Shown here one piece after another: positions 10,603 through 21,440 of a stretch of 64,000 nt of DNA. The DNA is taken from the NCBI GenBank assembly GCA_023935145.1, contig CM043703.1:27117727-27181726 (forward strand). The letters are read 5' to 3'. The notes beneath the pieces were generated by a model. That model was not told the DNA's origin, did not search any database, and was given only the letters and a program-made list of their open reading frames with translations. Numbering within the stretch: position 1 is the first letter of the stretch; every line of letters begins with the position of its first letter. This stretch comes from Bretschneidera sinensis (lineage: Eukaryota > Streptophyta > Magnoliopsida > Brassicales > Akaniaceae). Both the position numbers and the translations under genes were made by a program.

Positions 10603-11969
10603 GTAATGGTCTTTCTTCTTTCTTTTTATATGTGTTTCTTAATCAAAGTCGCAAAAAGAAAAAAAAAATCACCAATTGTACGTGTGCTAAATTCTCTCAT
10701 TACTATCTTCGTTGCTTTTCTGATAGATTGATTATATATTAGGTGTATATTAAAATACATGTTAATTACTTGTTTGTGAAACATTATAATGATGAGCTTC
10801 TTGAAATGACATTGCTATTTGACTATAGATATCAAGCCTTTAGACTTGAACTTATAAATGTCAAATATTTGATTCTTTGCCAAGAAACATTTTCTCCATT
10901 TCATTTTATTTTTTGCTTTGATGTCTACAACTTTTTTATATGGTGTATTATTGTTAGGCCATTGGATGCTTCTTCTCTTACCCAAATTATGTTTTTCTTT
11001 CATTAAATTCAATTAAAATATAAGAAATAGTTGACAATTTCTAGATATCCTCATCAATTTGCAGTGTGCATAAGCTCGTATAAACATGCTATATATATAT
11101 ATATTCATATTATAATACATTAGTGTTCCACAAATCTAAATAAAAAAATTTACAATATTAATACATGAAATAATGCCAAGATTTCGCCTATCCAATGACA
11201 ATTATATCCATCATGTACATAGTAAACTAACCAAAGGAAGAAAAAGCTATTCAATACGTATTAAAATGGAGTCTCAAAAGAAAAAAAAATGGTATTTTTT
11301 TTTATTTTCTTGCCCGATAGAATGTGATTGTGACATTCCTTATGAGAAATAATCTAAATAAGGAAAATTCAATGGATTTTAAGAGGATAGTAGGAATGAT
11401 GACGCTGTGATTCTTTATATAAATTGCATTAATTAGACTGCTTCATATTGATAGATTACAATTAAATTTCAGATTTTTATTCCATTGTTTACTTTCAGCA
11501 ATGTGGTAGGCTAAACACTATATATACTAATGGCACTGTACAAAGTTTACACAAACAAAATTACAATAACTAGAGATGAACCATGGTTGGTTGGTGATTT
11601 ACCAAAAAAACAGTTGATGGAATAACATTTATTCTCTGGCTTTCTGATAAATCAATAATCCGATTAGAGTTTAATTCTACAAGGAAGATGATAAGATCCT
11701 TTAGCATGTATAAAGTTTAAGCTCACTTAAATAGTTTTTCTTTTATTTTCAATGTGATTTATGTCCTAAGTATCAATTTTTTTACTTTCTCCATTTTTTT
11801 AAGTGACTTAAAAGAAAAATTCACTAACCAACCACCATTAGTGTGTGGATTTAATCTCCTTTGAGATTCGAAATCATTTTCACCAACTTTCTTATTGTTC
11901 GGAAATTGACAAAATCTTCTTATATATGTTGTCTATCCTTGACCTCATAGATTCATGACCATACTTGCA
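10603..11969. other. Unit 1 spacer between MITE and minisatellite
   Basis: AT-rich, no gene seen. The 10743-11006 reading frame (87 codons) is partly open in copy 2 (24410-24613), but its composition follows the AT-rich background and copy 3 breaks it, so I do not call it coding. A short (TA)n run lies near 11088-11104, shorter in the other copies. Confidence 0.65.
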
Positions 11970-12270
11970 GCTATGTTGCAGCCCAGTGGTTGCAAGAAGT
12001 GCGACTGAAATAGCCTACAAATCCACGCTATTTTTTTTTATAAAAATTCTTGGCTAGTTTCTGGTACAGTAGTTTTGATGGTTACCAGATCTGGGGCCGA
12101 GACATCTGCCAAATCCACGACAGAGATAGCCTTCAAATTCGCGGACTGGTAGCTTGTGCTATAGTCACGATGGTTGCTTAATCAATGATCGAAAAGGTCG
12201 AATAGACACGGTTGTGGATTGTTGGTGCAACAGTTTTGATTATAGTCACCAGGTCCTTGATGACACTATC
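11970..12270 (+). repeat. Diverged minisatellite, period about 75 bp, unit 1
   Basis: Three to four diverged monomers. Recurring words are gatggttgcc or gatggttacc, agatc, gaccgagat, agcc, aaatccacg, ggtgcaacagt or tgctatagtc. Monomer starts lie near 11985, 12076, 12168 and 12241. The same block stands at the same place in copies 2, 3, 4 and 5, where copy 5 (41620-41905) shows the periodicity most clearly. Confidence 0.55.
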
Positions 12271-12955
12271 CTTTGTCTAGATCTGGCTTGGACATCCGAC
12301 ATAAGCTGTATCTGATTTTGCGTTTTCTTTTTGGGATTATCTTGTTTTTATTATTTTTTCTTGAGTAGTGTTGCTTTTGTATAAAAAAAATTTATGTTCT
12401 TATTGCTTGATTTATATAGTTGTTGAACAGATTTTGAAATTTTTTTGTTGTAATTGTTTAAAATTAAGATTATTGTTGTTTATGATAATTAACATAAATT
12501 TTGAGTTTGAAATTTATTGTTAGAATTAAGATTACTATTTTCATTTTTAAAATTAAAATAAATTTTAAGTATGAAAAGGTAAAAGTATTTATCAATAATT
12601 AATTGACTATGAACAGTAATTTGGAGTTCTTTAAACAATTACTTTATTTACATACTTTTTAACCTAAATACAAACTGATAACTAACGAGATTTCTAACTA
12701 AGAGAGATAACAAAATTAAAAACTATGAATGGAAAATAATTTTTTTGCTTGTGCTTTCTTAAAAAAAATAAAAAAAAATAGAAAGGTATTAAGTGAAAAT
12801 GAGAAACTATATTTTTCCAGCAAACTATTAATCATATACTCTATCTTCCTCACATAACTTTTTCTAAATTGATATTGTTCCACTAGTAAATGCTTAAAGC
12901 ATCAACTCTTTGTTTTCTTTATTGAATACAAGTTATTGACAGTCTAATATTTATT
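12271..12955. other. Unit 1 AT-rich spacer upstream of the RNase H relict
   Basis: Very AT-rich sequence with no open frame of note. It aligns with 25933-26603 and 32832-33514. Copy 5 aligns only to about 42175, then changes to unrelated sequence. Confidence 0.65.
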
Positions 12956-13637
12956 ATGAGGAAATTTGTGAATTCGCAGACCATTTTATCAGTGAGTTCT
13001 TGGAGGTGCAAGACCGATATTCAGCTTCAAAATGTAGTGGCCACTAGCTGGGGATCTACTGCTAGGGATTGGGTTAGAGTAAATATTGATGGGGTAATGT
13101 CTTCCCTTCAGGGCTACGATAGGGATTGTTCGGGACGAGAATTGAGAGTTTCTAGCTGCAATGTCTTGTAAGATTAATAGCATAGTAGATCCAGAGTTTG
13201 AAGAAGCAATGGCAATGAGAGAGGCGATTGACTTTGCTGAAGGATTGGGCTTGCAGCTTGTCGTTTTTGAGACTGATTGCGTTCATGTGTATCAGACAGT
13301 TCAGAGAGATGCTAAGTGTTGGAGACCCCAAATAACAAAATGACCCAATATTTAATAAAAGGTCAAATCACAAGATTTTAATAATTGATGAAATAAAGTT
13401 TATTTCCAACAGGATTTGTCCACGATGGATCTTGTTATTGATGATATTGAAGCTCTCCTTGGGAACTTCTGTGCGTGGAAGATTTTTCATGCAGCTAGAA
13501 CATGTAATGAAGCAGCTCATTCCTTATCCAAGAATACTCTTACTGTCGAGGAGCGTTGTTTGGTTAGAGGATGCACCAAATTTTGTAGCTCCTTCAATTT
13601 TAAACAAGTCCATTTTTTTAGTTTTGACAGTAAATGA
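12956..13637 (+). pseudogene. RNase H-like (RVT_3) relict, unit 1 copy
   Basis: Three frames in order resemble the RNase H-like domain found in plant proteins related to non-LTR retroelements. Frame one (12956-13130) has WVRVNIDGV, with the first catalytic Asp at 13088-13090. After a 1-base deletion the frame continues as IGIVRDEN, a TGA, then EFLAAMSCKINS (13110-13175), then an Glu-containing AMREAIDFAEGLGLQ and the FETDC segment (to 13343). After about 70 non-coding bases ending in cag, the last part (13413-13637) has RTCNEAAHSLSK, the family's C-terminal N-x-x-A-H motif. The gap could be a retained intron. The frameshift and TGA occur in copies 2 and 3 as well, so inactivation predates the duplications. 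Confidence 0.7.
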
Positions 13638-14101
13638 AAATTTATGTTCCTTCTCTAAAAAAATAGGAAAAATTTCATTTAGCCACCTATAGTTTGCTTA
13701 ACCGACACATAAGCACCTGTAGTTTCAAAATATACAGATACCCGTGGAATATGAATTTTTGGATTTAAGAATATAGATATCCCCACCGTTAAATAACTGT
13801 TACAAAAATTTGTTATCTCCTGTCATCCCCCCATACACATCAGCATTTTTAAAGAAATATCCCCATAGTACCCTTGACAGATACCTTTCACAAACCAAAG
13901 CAAAGTCAGATTTAAAAGCAAAACTGGATGATTCAACACGTTTTCAATCTGTATCTTTGAGTAACAAACAAGGGAAATTCATGTACGCTTTCTTTTCCTT
14001 TTTGTTTCTTCTTTCACTACCAAAAATAATTCAGATCTTCAATGGTAAGAATCAGTTTGGCATAGAAACAAAGTGTGTGTTTATCAATTGTTGTGACAAA
14101 T
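13638..14101. other. Unit 1 spacer up to the element 2 insertion site
   Basis: Unit sequence aligned with 27281-27743 and 34197-34654. A 13810-14103 reading frame of 97 codons is also open in copies 2 and 3 but is interrupted differently in each and shows no family similarity; I leave it as an unexplained open stretch. Ends with the left target duplication caaat (14097-14101). Confidence 0.6.
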
Positions 14102-14354
14102 AGTCAAAATAACAAAAGAAATGAAGTCTGGCTCAATTGATTACCAGTTGCTCTGTATATTCATATATATAGATGTGTACAAAGTAGTTTAAATTCTATT
14201 ATTTGGATATATACAAGAATTCAGATACTAATAGAATACTAACAGAATATAAATCTGCAGTGATTCGCTAGATAACTATACCAACAACTAGATAACAGCT
14301 GTAACAGATTTATCTTGATGAAATACTGATTTATCGGAGCTGATATGTCTAACA
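14102..14354 (-). repeat. Element 2, 3' LTR
   Basis: 253 bp; on the minus strand it begins tgttagacatatc and ends in gact rather than the usual ca. The pol frame runs into it and stops at a TAG at 14288-14290, about 22 codons inside. Confidence 0.9.
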
Positions 14355-17300
14355 TCCCCCTTCAAGGTGATGGGAAGATCTCGAACCATCAGCTTGTCAC
14401 GAAGGAGCAAAAATTTGGCTGAAGTGAGACCCTTTGTAAAAATGTCTGAAGGTTGAGCTGCTGTTGAGATCTAACCTGCTTGTATATCTTTGTTAAATAT
14501 CTTCTCTCTGATAAAATGATAGTCGACCTCGATATGTTTGGTACGGGCATGAAATACTGGATTAGAAGATAGAGCCAAAGCATCAAGATTATCTACCCAT
14601 AGGCAGGGAGCATTGGTTAGTGGTATGTGCAGTTCTTGAAAGAGCATGCGAAGCCAATAGAGTTCAGCCACAGTGAAAGCCATAGACCTATATTCCGCTT
14701 CTGTGCTTGATCGTGCTACAACGGGTTGCTTCTTGGCTGACCAAGAAATAAGGCAGGGACCAAGATATATACAATAACCCGATGTGGACTTCCTATCATC
14801 AGGAGACCCTGCCCAATCAGAATCACAAAAACCATTAAGTTGTAAGGAGCCCTTCCTGAAGTTGAGACCAAACTGTAAGGTGCCCTTTAGATACCGTAAC
14901 ACTCTCTTAGCTGCTACTAGATGGTCAGTGGTTGGGCAATGTAAGAATTGACATAGCTGGTTCACACTGAAGGATATGTCAGGTCTGGTAAGAGCGAGAT
15001 ACTGTAAAGCTCCAACCAAAGTTTTATATTCAGTAGGATCATTGAGGGGATCCCCTGAAAATTTAGAAAGTTTTGAACCTGAGGTGCAAGGTGTGGAAGT
15101 TGGTTTAGCACCAGCTATCCTTATGCGATTCAATAGATCAGTAGCATATTTTCCTTGACTGAGATGGAGACCTTCTGATGTTTTGGTGACCTGAATTCCC
15201 AGAAAATAAGAGAGGGGACCAAGGTCTTTGACAGCAAACTCAGCACTAAGTTGAGTAATAAGATGATCAATGGAAGAAGAGGAATTACTTGCAACTATGA
15301 TGTCATCAACATAAATAAGCACATAAACAGAAATGTGATTCAAATGGAATGTAAAAAGAGATGTATCAACTGTGGAGCCAGTGAACCCGAGAGCAAGTAA
15401 GGCTTGTGACAATCTCAAAAACCAAGCTCTAGGAGCTTGTTTGAGTCCATAGATGGACTTATATAATCTGCACACATGATCAGAGAGATGAGGATCCTCA
15501 AACCCTTTAGGTTGCTCCATGTAAACCTTCTCTTCAAGAAAACCATGTAAAAAGACATTAGAGATGTCAAGTTGCTTGATAAACCAGTCATGATGAACAG
15601 CTAATGCTAGTACCAATCTAATTGTGGCTGGTTTAATAATAGGGCTAAACATCTCATTAAAGTCCCCCCCATCAATTTGATCAAATCCTTTAGCCACTAA
15701 TTTGGCCTTGTAATGATCAATACTCCCATCTTATTTTTGTTTAAGCTTAAACACCCACTTATTCCTGACAATTTGCTTATGGCAAGGTCATGGACATAAA
15801 GTCCAAGTTTTGTTGACTATGAAGGCATTTTATTCAGCCTGCATAGCATCTAGCCAATGCTGGTTCTTCACTGCTTCCTTGTAGGTTTGGGGTTCAGAAG
15901 GTAAAGTGATGGTAGAGAGGGCTTGGAGAGGATATTTGGTGCAATAGTAGAGATGGTAGTCGGGAAATTGTTTAGGTTTGGAGGAATTGGTCATGGATCC
16001 TGTAATGATTTGAGTGGAGGAAGAGGCAAGCAGATTTATGGTGGTGAGAAGAGTGGAATTAGGGGAAGGAAGTTGGAAATCAGGTGACGAGGAAACGGGT
16101 GGGGTTTTAGAGATAAGATCATTATAAAGAGCAGGTGGAGAAGGAGCAGGTTGTGTTGCTGAGATGGGAGCATTATGTGAAGCAGGTCCCACCTTGTGTC
16201 ATTGGAAAAACTAGGCTCAGGTGAGACAAATGAGGATGATGTATCAAGGGAAGAGGTTGTGACAGTGAATGTAGGAGGTGTAATAATAGGAAAAGAAGAA
16301 ATTAAATTATGAGGCAAAGGATCAGAGGGAGAACCTAATTGTGAGGTATGGATAGAGGAAGAAAAAACATCCTGTAAGGGTGAGGAAGCAGCAGCTGAAG
16401 CTCATGTATCAGAAGCAGGAAAGTTCACTTCATCAAAGATGACATGTTTGGAGATGTAGACTTTCTGAGAAGTTAAATCCAAGCATCGATATCCCTTTTG
16501 ATTTGAGCTATACCCGAGAAAAATACACATGGTGCTTCTAAATGCTAATTTGTGGGGTTGATAAGGTCTAAGCAAAGGGTAACATGCACAACCAAATGTC
16601 TTTAGGAATGAGTAATCTAGTAGTTTGTTAAATAAGGTGAAGAATGGTGACTGATTGTTAAGGACATGTGTAGGAAGCCTATTGATGACATATATAACAG
16701 TGAGAAAAGCATCAACCCAGTAACATGGTGGAAGATGGAACTAAGCTAAGAGTGATAAACCTGAGTCAGTAATAAGCCTATGGTTTGTCTCTGAAATTCC
16801 ATTTTGCTCAGAAGTATGAGGACAAGTGAGTTTATGTAAAATTCCATTGGTAGAGAGGAAATTTTTGAAAGCAGTGGAGAGGTATTCTCCACCATTGTCA
16901 GTCATTATTTGTTTGATCTTTCCAGAGAATTGAGTTTCAACCAATTGTTTAAACTTAAGAAAACAAAAGAATATTTTAGATTTGAATTGCAATGGAAACA
17001 ACCAAGTAAATCTGGAAAAATCATCAATGAATATAACATAGAGGTTACATCCACTGACAGAAGCAACTGGAGAGATCCAAACATCTGAGTGTATTAACTC
17101 TAGAGGATGTGTAGATCTGTTATTGGACTCGGGAAAGGGAAGTTTGTGACTCTTAGCAACTTGACAGAACTCACACATATTATTCTTTTTTACAGGACCA
17201 GAAATAGGAAGAAAAGCGTCACGAATGACCCTAGCAACTATGGACTCAGAGGCATGAGCTAATCTGGAATTCCAAATATTGATTGGAGCTTTGACACCTT

Positions 17301-18663
17301 GTAAAGCAATGAAAGAGGAAATGGGAGCAGCTTTAGGATTAGATTTCTTAAGTTTCAGCTGCTTGAGATATATGGGATATAGTCCAGCTTCACTCTGCCT
17401 TTGAAAAAGTATTTCCTTGGTCTGTAGGTCCTTCACAAAGAAATGAGATGATGTGAGCACAAAGTAACAGTTATTGTCATTGCAAAATTTCTGTATGGAT
17501 AAAAAATTAGAAGATGCATTAAGGAAATGTAAGATATTGTGTAAAAGAAACTTGTTTTTAGAGTTAATAAGCATAGAAGAACCAGTGTTGGTGATGAGCA
17601 GGCCTCCTCCATTGCCCACTGTGACCTGATCATTGTCCTGATAAGGCTGTTGTTGCAGGGTCAAGTTATCCAATTTAGAAGTAATGTGGTTGTTAGCACC
17701 ACTATCAAGATACCAAGGCTGTTCAACTTCTTGTGTGCCATGAGTGTGGGCTGCCATGGCTGCCAACTGAGCTGGTGGATGTCAACCCTGGTAAGAAAAG
17801 TCCATTCTGTGATAGTAATTAAGGGCCTGGTGGTTATTTTTGCCACAGATTTGGCATGGTGGGAATTTGGTGGAGGGGAAGGGGCTGCTGGATGATTGTG
17901 GCTTAAGGGAGAAGTTGCGAGTGTTTGAATTGGCAGGAGATCGATTATAGTGGGAAGGCTTGCCTTGCTGAGTGGGATATTTGGGTTTCTTGCCATGGTT
18001 AAACTTTGGTTTGTTTGTGAAGAAAGCAAACTGAGTTCCATCATTGGGAAGGGTCTTGTTTTAAGATTCAAGTAATTGCTCATAATTGAGCAATTCAGTT
18101 TGAAAATCATCAAATGAAATTGGTTTGTCTCGGGTGGCAAAATTAAGAGATGTGATGAAAGGATTATAAATGGAATTAAGACCCCCGATGATATAGGAGA
18201 TAAAGTCTTCCTCATCAACAGGTTTACCCGTTGCTGTGAGCTGATCAGACCAATTTTTGGCAAGGATCAAGTAATCAGAGCAGGTTTTAGTGCCCTGCTG
18301 CAATGTTTGGAGCTGTCTTTTGAGGTGGGAAATGCGAGATCTGAACTGAGGAGCAAATCTGCTAGCCAATGTATTCCAGACCATTTTGGATGTTGTCAAT
18401 CCATAGATTGTGGAGAGGATCTTCTCACTGAGAGTGGCATTTAACCAGGCCAAGACAAATTGATCTTTCTTCTGCCAAACCAAGTAATCTGGGTTGAGAG
18501 CATATGTAGATTTCCCAGTGGAATCAAGAAGATATTGAGAGGGGCAGATTTCTGACCCATCAACAATGCTTAGTAAGTCATGGCTTCTAAGCACAGGAAT
18601 GAATTGGGTAGTCCAATTCAGAGGGATTGGATGAGGCCATATAGGATCGACTTGCGTGAGCAA
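14288..18663 (-). pseudogene. gag-pol: Element 2 gag-pol polyprotein (pseudogene, nearly complete)
   Basis: All expected domains are readable in order. The UBN2-type gag runs from 18663, where no ATG remains (TTG). The zinc knuckle at 17814-17855 reads C-QI-C-GKNN-H-QALN-Y, so the last Cys ligand is Tyr. Protease W-Y-L-D-S-G is intact near 17700. In the integrase zinc region an expected His is Asn (IWNSRLAH); HSDVW, TDNGGEY and the Glu of NGISE are kept. Reverse transcriptase has Y-V-D-D at 15302-15313, and RNase H shows CDSDWAGSPDDRKSTSGY, TEAEY and WVDN. Stops: TAA 18061, TGA 17782, TAG 16741, TGA 16402, TAA 15827, TGA 15788, TAA 15731, TAG 14471. One frameshift lies near 16200-16250. Confidence 0.9.
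14355..14363 (-). other. Polypurine tract of element 2
   Basis: On the minus strand gaagggg ga stands directly before the 3' LTR start tgttagac, as tcccccttc on the plus strand. Confidence 0.8.
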
Positions 18664-18670
18664 TTAAACA

Positions 18671-18682
18671 GCTCTGATACCA
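18671..18682 (-). other. Primer-binding site of element 2
   Basis: gctctgatacca, the reverse complement of tggtatcagagc, is a perfect 12-base match to the initiator-Met tRNA 3' end complement and touches the 5' LTR at 18683. Confidence 0.9.
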
Positions 18683-18933
18683 AGTCAAAATAACAAAAGA
18701 AATGAAGTCTGGCTCAATTGAGTACCAGTTGCTCTATATATTCATATATATACATGAGTACGGAGTAGTTTAAATTCCATTATTTGGATATACAAGAATT
18801 CAAATACTAACAGAACACTAACAGAATATAAATCTGCAGTGATTCACTAGATAACTATACCAACAACTAGATAACAGCTGTAACAGATTTATCTTGATGA
18901 GATGCTGACTTATCGGAGCTCATATGTCTAACA
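18683..18933 (-). repeat. Element 2, 5' LTR
   Basis: 251 bp, from agtcaaaataac to tatgtctaaca on the plus strand. On the minus strand a tatatata word sits near the middle and may serve as the TATA box. Confidence 0.9.
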
Positions 18934-19755
18934 CAAACTCCATTGATGTATATACAAATGTCTGACTCCATGCGTTTTCAGCTCAAGCTCCACTTATTGT
19001 GCCATCTTTTGACAATAACAATTACATTTCTTTTATCAAAATTAGTATTTTGATTCTGAGAAAAACACAGATTTGAGTTCGTCTAAAGAATTTCCAGTTC
19101 CACAATACCCGACAAATAATGTAGACAGGATATCACCTTGACAGTGTTTTTTTTATTTATTTTATATCTTTCTCCGATAACGAAGTAGTAGTAAAATGGT
19201 ATAATTAAAACCCAAGCAAACCGCTCCGATCCAAATGCAAAGGCTTCGCCCATTCAATCCCATCTTCTGATTCTTGAACCCACCATCCCTAAAACCCCTG
19301 CGGGGAGAATATGAGGCTGAAGAAGATGGGGGGAGTGTATGCACTGTTACCGTCAACAGTCCCGTGAATTCAATAAATTTCGTAAATCAACACCCCACGC
19401 CTCTAAATAATTAATACTCTTTCCAATCTCTCATCTCCATTTTGTAAAAATGTTAAATGATCTTCTCATCACTCGCTTCATATGTAGGCTATTCCCATAT
19501 GCTTTCCCAACTTCATATAACTATGTACACATCAGGGGTATCAACTAGAGCTCTGTTCTGATCGATGACATCAGATCTAGGAGAAGAGAGACAAAGGGAT
19601 TTAAGAAAGATAACCAGATCCAGGAGAAATAAGCCGTCCTTGTGGGTATGGAGGGATTCTGTCGCAGGGGGGAAGACAGAGAATGTGTGTGATGAAATGT
19701 TAACTTATGATCTGATAGGTTAATTTAAATGGGTGTAATTGAGTCTTTCACTAAT
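18934..19755. other. Unit 1 tail
   Basis: Non-coding tail of copy 1, aligned with 34655-35459 in copy 3. Copy 2 lacks about 490 bp of it (equivalent to 19187-19677). No gene seen. The sequence agtctttcactaatttatgt at 19742-19761 is one side of the short direct repeat that probably mediated the 1.77 kb deletion in copies 3 and 4. Confidence 0.7.
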
Positions 19756-19953
19756 TTATGTTAATCTGTAACAGAGGTGTGACAGTCAATCCTGGTCAAA
19801 GGGGATATCTATATTTTTTAAAACTACGGGTCCTTATTTGTAGGTTAGGCCAAATTATAGGTGGCAAAATGTAATTTTCCTAAAAAAAAATATTATGAGG
19901 AACGATTGGATCCACTGAAACATCTATTAAAATGCCTTAGGAAAATATTTAAT

Positions 19954-20952
19954 GTTACCTACAATTTTGACCCCTATGTTTGGGACAGATAATAATTTAG
20001 TCCTTGATGTTCTACATTTTTCAATTAAATTCTAAAAGTTTAAATGCATCAATGTAGTCCTTTTTACTAATTTTGTTAAAAAATAACACAAAATTCAATG
20101 ATTATTTATTTAACCAGACTAATAATTTAATTAAAAGATAAAAAATCTTCCCTCTCCTCCATCCTCTGTACTCATTTCCTCCTCCTCCTTTTGTTTCTCT
20201 CTTGCAATAGATCATAGGTGATAAGAGAGTGGCTTCATGAAGCGTGCACCATGATGTGCCCTTGTCTGCCGTGGTGCATATTGTGACCACGTCTAACAGC
20301 GCGTGCAGATCGTAGCTTCGTCTCTTAGGGCAGATCGTGACCCATCGCAGTGAAAGGTTCTGTCCACCAGCCCAAATATAGCCTTAAGTTGTGAAAGTGG
20401 AGAAAGAAGGAAAAGGTAAGGGAGGAGAGAGAGAGGTGGAAAAGGTAGAGAAAGAGATTTTTCTAGAACTTAATCAAGAAAAATATGCACGCACACAAGG
20501 AAGGGAAAAAGAGATGGTTACATAAAAGACTGAAACGCACACCAACTATAAAAAAAGACCCAACTTTTACGGCCACAGAATGATGCTTATATGTAACTCT
20601 ACTTGATAATATCTTTTCGAGTGGGATGGATCGTTTTTCCGGGAACTTTTTTGTTCCTTTTCATTTTTTTGAGGATTTAATCCAGAAACATATGCAAAAT
20701 AGGAAGAGAAATTAGGGTTATGGAATTTTTAGTTTATTTTCATGTACTCTATTATTATATTAATATTAATGTTTTGATTAAATAAATAGTTACAAAAATA
20801 AATTTTCTCTTGGTTCGTTTGACAGAGTTAGTAAGCAATTTGACATTGAATCAGTTATTGAAAAGTTGGAGGATTTAATTTCAAAAATTAAAAAAATTAA
20901 GGATTAAATTATTATCTATGCTTAAGTTTAATGACCAAAGTGTAAATAACCC
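19954..20952. mobile_element. Non-autonomous Mutator-like element, copy in unit 2
   Basis: 999 bp, same element as 196-1196, with a perfect 10 bp target duplication aatatttaat at 19944-19953 and 20953-20962. Long inverted ends include ataataatttagtcctt on the left and its near complement aggattaaattattatc on the right. No transposase frame. Confidence 0.75.
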
Positions 20953-21036
20953 AATATTTAATATTTTGTTAAAAAGGTAAGTAATTATCCGAAAAAAGAT
21001 ATTATAACACTGCATAAGGAATTAAAAGTTGTTAAT

Positions 21037-21440
21037 TATGGTCGCATCTAGGATGCCTTTGCAAAAAAAAATTGCCTTATGTGGTGGAAATATACTTTCG
21101 GTGGTAAATTTCAAACTTCTGATGACGAAACACTTATTTTTGGTAGTATTTTTTTTATTTATTTTAACCACCAATATTATTATTTTTACCACCAGAAAGT
21201 ATAAGTTATATCGGATAGACTCCACCGTTAAGGTGGGATCTAGATTACCTTTCCAAACAATAAAAATGAGATAATTGCCTTAAGTGGGAAAAATAAACTT
21301 TTGGTGATAAATTCATATTTTTTATGTTAAAACACAAACATTTTCTATGGTAAAGCTGTTTTTCTTATCATCAATATTTTTATTTTTATCACAGAAGTAT
21401 AAATTAACCATAAAATACAGGTTTTGCCACAAAATGTGTA
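21037..21440. repeat. Paired imperfect hairpins, unit 2
   Basis: Hairpin one pairs tactttcggtggtaa (21093-21107) with ttaccaccagaaagta (21186-21201). Hairpin two pairs cttttggtgataa (21298-21310) with ttatcacagaag (21386-21397). The two modules resemble each other, suggesting an old tandem duplication of a foldback sequence. Confidence 0.5.

Larger units (their letters stand above)
14102..18933 (-). mobile_element. Element 2: Ty1/copia LTR retrotransposon, Ale/Retrofit-like
   Basis: A minus-strand element of 4832 bp with short LTRs (14102-14354 and 18683-18933), primer site gctctgatacca at 18671-18682 directly inside the 5' LTR, and polypurine tract at 14355-14363. Flanks are caaat (14097-14101) and caaac (18934-18938), a 5 bp duplication with one mismatch; copies 2 and 3 keep the empty site gacaaactcc. 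The two LTRs differ at about 15 of 250 positions plus one 2 bp indel, so it is the youngest-looking complete element here. Short LTR, tight PBS spacing and one gag-pol frame fit the Ale/Retrofit lineage (inference). One frameshift and eight in-frame stops disable it. Confidence 0.93.
1..19755 (+). repeat. Tandem macro-unit, copy 1 (with two nested copia insertions)
   Basis: The first bases of the window reappear at 19756 and stay alignable through copy 2, so this is one head-to-tail unit; the phase is set only by the window start. Without the insertions at 3627-9268 and 14102-18933 it is about 9.27 kb. Order inside: Mutator-like element, paired hairpins, relict acidic frame, MITE, minisatellite, RNase H relict, tail. 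Both copia insertion points have matching empty sites in copies 2 and 3 (near 22967 and 29876; near 27744 and 34655). Against copy 3 it lacks about 85 bp near 1840, a trait shared with copy 2, and it alone carries a patch of about 365 bp at 2505-2868. Confidence 0.9.

Noticed and set aside
10743..11006. 87-codon plus-strand frame between the MITE and minisatellite, partly kept in copy 2
   Set aside because: Composition is that of AT-rich background, rich in Phe, Ile and Tyr; copy 3 breaks it; no family similarity.
13810..14103. 97-codon plus-strand frame in the unit 1 spacer, with versions at 27459 and 34370
   Set aside because: Open to different lengths in the three copies, no recognisable domain, starts at a non-ATG codon in this reading; reported only as an unexplained open stretch in the spacer note.
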